Source: Prorocentrum cordatum (Eukaryota; Sar; Dinophyceae; Prorocentrales; Prorocentraceae). From it: a DNA stretch of 64,000 nucleotides. The DNA lies in assembly GCA_963575745.1 (NCBI GenBank), contig CAUYUJ010003419.1, positions 10,001 to 74,000 on the forward strand. Reading direction: 5' to 3'. Positions 60,475-64,000 of this stretch are shown in pieces. A model generated the notes under the pieces. It was given only the letters and a program-made list of their open reading frames with translations, ran no database searches and was not told where the DNA came from. The first letter of the stretch is position 1. Every line of letters starts with the position of its first letter. The position numbers and the translations under genes are program-made.

Positions 60475-60680
60475 TGTTCGCCATTTTCAGCCTCCAGGGG
60501 CCCTCATTGGGCCCCAGGGCCGTCAAAAAACGCACATCACGGCGGAAGGTTTTTCTCCATTTTCAGCCTCCAGGGGCCCTCATTGGGCCCCGGGACCGTC
60601 AACAAAAACTACTTAGGATGAAAAAGCCTTTTCCCGGGGAGGCGACGTTGCGAAAAAATCACGACGTCGGAGGTCTGAGC
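60475..60680 (-). repeat. Dispersed repeat family B, tandemly duplicated part
   Basis: CATTTTCAGCCTCCAGGGGC to CCGTCAA occurs twice (about 60482-60530 and 60562-60607). It continues to GATGAAAAAGCCTTTTCCCG and GACGTTGCGAAAAAATCACG, the reverse complement of family B. 60216-60474 is unique with no supported gene. Confidence 0.65.
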
Positions 60681-60699
60681 AGTTCTTCGGCGATCTCTC

Positions 60700-60860
60700 C
60701 CCTGAGTCCCTGGTGTCCCAATTTGTTCGAGCCGGGCGTTTTCGCTTTTTCTCGGGCCCCGGGACCCTCACAGATCGATCCGGCCCGAGACATGGCGCAG
60801 GAAGGTGGTGTCCAGGGCTCGCGGCGCGATGTTCTGCGATGGTGCCCTCTTTTTTCGCCG
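60700..60860 (+). repeat. Dispersed repeat family C, copy 5
   Basis: GTCCCAATTTGTTCGAGCC, GGCGTTTTCGCTTTTTCTCG, CTCACAGATCGATCCGGCCC and GCAGGAAGGTGGTGTCCAGG align with 40373-40540. Inverted relative to 60042-60215, with family B between them. Confidence 0.7.
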
Positions 60861-61034
60861 CGCCGGAGCTCAGGGCAAGGGGTCCTTACTCGTCATACTG
60901 TTTTCGCCGCGTCGCTCCCTCCTCCTGTAGCGGCGGGACTCTCGTCCACTGTTTTCGCCGCGGCCGATCTCTCTGCAATGAGCTCTTGGGGCCCTCCGTG
61001 GCCCCAGCTGCGTCGCCCGCCCCTGGGCTGTTCC

Positions 61035-61225
61035 TGGGGAGGAGGAGGAGGAGGAGGAGGAGGAGGAGGAGGAGGGAGGAGGGAGGAGGGAGGAGGGAGG
61101 AGGGAGGAGGGAGGAGGGAGGAGGGGGAGGAGGGAGGAGGGAGGAGGAGGAGGAGGAGGAGGAGGGAGGAGGAGGAGGAGGAGGAGGAGGAGGAGGAGGA
61201 GGAGGAGGAGGAGGAGGAGGAGAGG
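61035..61225. repeat. (GGA)n / (GGGA)n microsatellite
   Basis: GGA, GGGAGGA and GGGGA units, purine-only on the + strand. Confidence 0.9.
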
Positions 61226-61341
61226 CCCCTGCCTGGGGCGGGCCGGCGGCCAGACCACCTCCAGAGAGGGCTGTGGTGGCGCCCTTTGGGCTGCTCCTGC
61301 GAGGGGTGCGGGTGGAGGACCTAGGTCGGGGGTCCCCAAAC

Positions 61342-61545
61342 GGGGTGGTGACCACACCGTGCGGTGAGTCCGTGGGGATTTGGGGTCACCGCACGGTTTT
61401 GGGACTCAGGTCGTCCTCCGAGGACGTCTCGGGCGACAGGGGCATCCGAGGTCCCAAAACCGTGCGGTGACGGACCGTGCGGTCAGGTCTTGGGGGATTT
61501 CGAGGTCACCGCACGGTCCGTCACCGCACTGTTTCGGGACTCCCA
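61342..61545 (+). repeat. Dispersed repeat H, copy 2, with nested palindromes
   Basis: Aligns with 40548-40705. The word CACCGCACGGT and its complement ACCGTGCGGTG occur five or more times in alternating orientation (61355, 61387, 61460, 61507, 61521), so several alternative hairpins can form. Confidence 0.7.
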
Positions 61546-61557
61546 ACTAGGGAGCCA

Positions 61558-61691
61558 CATACGAACCCTAACCCTACCCCCCACGATTTCTGAGGGGGAG
61601 GGTGGGGCTCACTTTGTTCGGGAGCTCCCGAGCGAAGTGAACCCCACCCTCCCCCTCAGGAATCGTGGGGGGTAGGGGTAGGGTTCGCATA
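61558..61691. mobile_element. 134-bp near-perfect palindrome P
   Basis: Centred between 61624 and 61625 on GGGAGCTCCC. The left arm reads ATACGAACCCTAACCCTACC ... GAGGGTGGGGCTCACTTTG, and the right arm is its complement with only a handful of differences. A half copy is at about 16690-16752. Outer ends carry CCCTAACCCTACCCC, reminiscent of telomeric repeat. No ORF; a foldback or MITE-like element. Confidence 0.8.
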
Positions 61692-61847
61692 TATGCCCCT
61701 AGGACCACGCCCCGGACGCGGGGACCCCCCTCCGCACTCGATGGACGCGTGCTTGGGGGGCGATACACTGGGGGGGGCGGCGAGGGCGGCAGAAAGGGGT
61801 CCTTCGGGGCCTCCCGCAACCGGCCCTTCATGACCCAGAGCCCAGAC

Positions 61848-62030
61848 CCCCGACGTCGAGATTTCTTCATGACGTCGACCCCCAGAGGTGTGGACCCATT
61901 CCCCGGGACTGGTTTCTCATCATCCTGAGCCGTTTTTGCTGGCCCCGAGGCCAGGTGAGGCTCCCAGAAGGTTGAGAATTGGGCAAAACTCCCCTTCGTG
62001 ATTTCTCATGGCCCGCGAGGGTCTGGGAAA
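61848..62030 (+). repeat. Dispersed repeat family B, copy adjoining the retrogene
   Basis: GACGTCGACCCCCAGAGGTG, CCATTCCCCGGGACTGG, TCTCATCATCCTGAG and GAGGCCAGGTGAGG align with 762-905. It ends shortly before the SL relict at 62068. Confidence 0.6.
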
Positions 62031-62067
62031 AGGGGGCCCTCCGGGTCCAAGAAGGGCTCGTTCCTCC

Positions 62068-62087
62068 TCCGTAGCCATGTTGGCTCC
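62068..62087 (+). other. Dinoflagellate spliced-leader relict 4
   Basis: CCGTAGCCATGTTGGCTCC follows TCCTCCT. It matches the SL except for one T-to-G change and divergence of the last three bases (CAAG becomes CCATAG). It is 110 bp upstream of the glycosyltransferase ATG, the usual distance for an mRNA leader, and marks that gene as a retrocopy. Confidence 0.75.
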
Positions 62088-62197
62088 ATAGTCGCGCCGG
62101 CCCTCTGCCGCTCGGCGTGGGCCCCAGGGCGCGCGGGCGCATGTGAGCCCGCCGTCGCGCGCCCGCGCGCCGCTCTTGGAGCCGCGCGCGCCGCGCG

Positions 62198-63301
62198 ATG
62201 GGCCCCGCGGGCGGTGGCGCCTGGGAGCCGCTCGCCCAGCCGCGCGGCGGGCTCCCGGCGGGCACCCCGCGGGCTGCGGCGCTGGTCGCCGCGGCCGCGC
62301 TGGGCGCGCTGGCCCTGCGGGCGGCGCGCGGGGGCCCCGGGGCCGCCGCTGTCGCCGCGCCGCGGGGCGCGGCGGAGTACCTTGGCCTCCGGGAGTCCGG
62401 GCAGGAGGTGTCGGAGGAGAAGGGCACCCAGGCCCGCACGCACCTCCGCAGCGGTGGTGGCCAGGGCGCGGTGTGCAGGCGAACCGAGGCCCAGAATCGA
62501 TCGGAGTCGGGGCTCATGTGCTTCCTGGTCATGCAGTCGAGCACGGACGAGCTCTCGCTTGTCCAGAACCAGCTCAGGACGGGCGCTGGCATCTTTGCCT
62601 GCGACGCTTTCGTCGTCTTCAGTGACGAGATCATGCAGATCGGGGAGTATGGCATACTTCCGACCGCGCTTATGACCACCGTCATTCCCGGGATCAGCCT
62701 TCAAGCTCCCGCTGGGACGTTGTCGCACATCATCAACTCCAGAATCTTCCTGCACGCCTGGCAGCTCCTGTCCGAGGAGGTGTGCTTCAACGAGACGGAC
62801 TGGTTCGTGAAGGTTGACCCGGATACGGTGTTCATGCCGCGGCGCCTCAGGCCCCGGCTTCCCAAAGGCTGGGGCTCCAGCGAGCCAGCGGGCATCTACA
62901 TGCGCAACTGCGAGGTGGCAGCCCCGACCGACCTGGGCTTCTACGGCGCCGTGGAGGTGCTTTCGCGCAGGGCGGTGCTCGCCATGCTGGCTGGCCTGGA
63001 CGAGTGCAAGGCAAACTTGGGGGTGAACGGTCTCAACTACCTCGCGTTCGGCGAGGACCTGTTCACTCAGATGTGCCTGGACCACGTCGGCGCAGCTCGG
63101 AGGTACGACCCCGGGCTCCTGTCCGACGCTTTCTGCAGCTCGCGCCCCTCGGCGGACTGCTCGAGTGGCGCGGTGGCGCTGCACCCCTTCAAGACCGTGG
63201 ACCAGCAGGTGGACTGCATCCATCAGGCGGCCCTTGCGGAGTCTGCGCCTCCACCGCCGTGGGTCGCCGAAGGGCCCGATTCCCGTGGGCTGGGAGCATA
63301 G
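62198..63301 (+). CDS. Fringe/GT31-like glycosyltransferase, intronless (367 aa)
   Basis: Type II membrane-protein layout: short Gly/Pro-rich N-terminus, a hydrophobic anchor at about residues 26-43 (AAALVAAAALGALAL), a low-complexity stem, then a lumenal catalytic domain from about residue 105. The catalytic core has TDWFVKVDPDTVFMP (Asp207-Pro-Asp209, the metal/nucleotide-sugar DxD), GFYGAVEVLSRRAVL and FGEDLFTQ (Glu286-Asp287, the acidic motif of the Fringe/beta-1,3-galactosyltransferase type). Paired cysteines and VALHPFK close the domain. It would transfer a hexose to glycoprotein or glycolipid in the Golgi; substrate unknown. No introns, an SL relict 110 bp upstream, and codon use consistent throughout. 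The start is the first ATG giving a hydrophobic anchor. It may be a functional retrogene. Confidence 0.75.
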   Translation: MGPAGGGAWEPLAQPRGGLPAGTPRAAALVAAAALGALALRAARGGPGAAAVAAPRGAAEYLGLRESGQEVSEEKGTQARTHLRSGGGQGAVCRRTEAQNRSESGLMCFLVMQSSTDELSLVQNQLRTGAGIFACDAFVVFSDEIMQIGEYGILPTALMTTVIPGISLQAPAGTLSHIINSRIFLHAWQLLSEEVCFNETDWFVKVDPDTVFMPRRLRPRLPKGWGSSEPAGIYMRNCEVAAPTDLGFYGAVEVLSRRAVLAMLAGLDECKANLGVNGLNYLAFGEDLFTQMCLDHVGAARRYDPGLLSDAFCSSRPSADCSSGAVALHPFKTVDQQVDCIHQAALAESAPPPPWVAEGPDSRGLGA

Positions 63302-63819
63302 GGGCAGGTCCGCTTCTGCGGCCTCCTCGTCTGCATCCTAGTCCTCATCCTCCTGGTCGTCTTTCTCATGCTCTCGCCTCTCTTTCCTCTCACTGCGTGC
63401 CGCTCTGCGGACGGAACGGGCACCCCCTAGGCGATGCTGTAGAAAACTCAAGTTTTCGGCCAGAGACTCGATTATTCTTAATGTTTCGATGTAAACTCTA
63501 AGCTGTTAATAGAAATTCTGAGACTATGAATTTTTTAACCCATGATTTCTAGAGCATCTCTCAGGGTGTACCCCAGCGGACGGCAGCGCCCCTCGGGCGC
63601 CCGCGGCCCCACCTGGCAGGTGTGTGCCGTAGCGCTGCCGGCGGCGCGCAGCCGAGCCTCGGCGCCGGCGCTCCCTTCATGTTGCGAGCAGCCAGCGCGC
63701 CAATGACTTGTGTCGGCATCTCGCAGCATGAGCTAAAACGACGCGAAGATCGGGACAAAATCGGATCGGGATAACTCGAAATCTATGAGAATCGGCGGGT
63801 TTGGAGGATGTATTGGGCG
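63302..63819 (+). other. 3' region of the glycosyltransferase gene
   Basis: 63302-63430 is GC-rich. 63436-63550 is AT-rich with a GAAAACTCAAGTTTTC foldback at 63442, typical of a transcribed 3' UTR but without AATAAA or a poly(A) tail. 63551-63819 is unique with no supported gene. Confidence 0.4.
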
Positions 63820-63895
63820 CCGCGGCCGCTCCAGAGCGTTCTGGAACGCTCTGAGAGCGCTCCGAATCTCTGGAGCGATTTATCCTGATTCTAGC
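63820..63895 (-). repeat. Foldback repeat related to 16618-16690
   Basis: CAGAGCGTTCTGGAACGCTC, GAGAGCGCTCCGAATCTCTG and GAGCGATTTATCCTGATTCT pair, in reverse, with GCTAGGACGAGGATAAATCC and AGCGTTCTGGAACGCTCCGA at 16618-16675. It is a second, diverged copy of that element. The window ends in unique sequence. Confidence 0.55.
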
Positions 63896-64000
63896 CCTGC
63901 TTTATGAGCAACAGCCAGCATTTCCAGGATGCATTGGTGCTTTGGCAAAGGCCTGTGACGTACCAGTGCGGCTGTCTGCACCGTTCATGGCTCCCATGAG

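Noticed and set aside
60478-60580. GCCATTTTCAGCC as two further SL relicts
   Set aside because: Only the central CCATTTT matches, and both instances belong to duplicated family B sequence.
1-64000. tRNA, 5S or larger rRNA genes
   Set aside because: No cloverleaf with conserved A/B boxes and no rRNA core motifs were recognised by eye. A covariance-model scan would be decisive.

Overview
The window looks like nuclear DNA of a dinoflagellate. The best evidence is a 22-nt sequence (CCGTAGCC...GGCTCAAG) matching the dinoflagellate trans-spliced leader (SL). It occurs four times on the + strand (14235, 18553, 43802, 62068), each time just upstream of an mRNA-like or retroelement coding region. GC-rich codon use, very long tri-nucleotide tracts, coding shards separated by kilobases, and candidate introns starting with GC or GA as well as GT fit the same group. 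The species cannot be decided from the sequence.

Layout. 1-14 kb: mostly tri-nucleotide microsatellites (GTA, TCC, GGA, ATC, GTC), a GATA array, dispersed repeat copies, and a pair of 18-bp minisatellites in opposite orientation at 8.9 and 9.7 kb. 14.2-15.0 kb: an SL-headed, frameshifted retroelement ORF1 fragment. 15.0-17.4 kb: CTCGATC arrays carrying decayed copies of an RRM-exon start, plus two inverted-repeat elements. 17.4-29.7 kb: two halves of an RNA-recognition motif (17366-17500 and 29588-29705), which would join in frame across a 12-kb GC-AG intron. That intron contains LINE-A (18553-25896), a decayed SL-headed retrotransposon, and a composite repeat with an 11-bp array. 30-43 kb: polypurine tracts up to about 760 bp, candidate RRM and RS-type micro-exons, foldback elements, and an 89-bp satellite at 41.5-42.7 kb. 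43.8-50.8 kb: LINE-B, SL-headed, with ORF1, AP endonuclease, reverse transcriptase, RNase H and a terminal zinc finger in one reading frame interrupted only by a TGA and a TAG. 51-62 kb: second copies of many dispersed repeats seen earlier, including a 200-bp MITE caught with its target-site duplication beside an intact empty site elsewhere in the window. 62.1-63.3 kb: an SL-headed, intronless glycosyltransferase-like gene.

How it fits together. The only long, convincing coding sequences are retrotransposons and one intronless gene that looks like a retroposed mRNA. Other host coding potential is in very short exon candidates scattered through repeat-rich, probably intronic DNA. Retroposition of SL-capped transcripts, insertion into tri-nucleotide microsatellites and spread of short foldback elements explain much of the window. 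No tRNA, rRNA, SL-RNA gene, CRISPR array or bacterial-type operon was seen.
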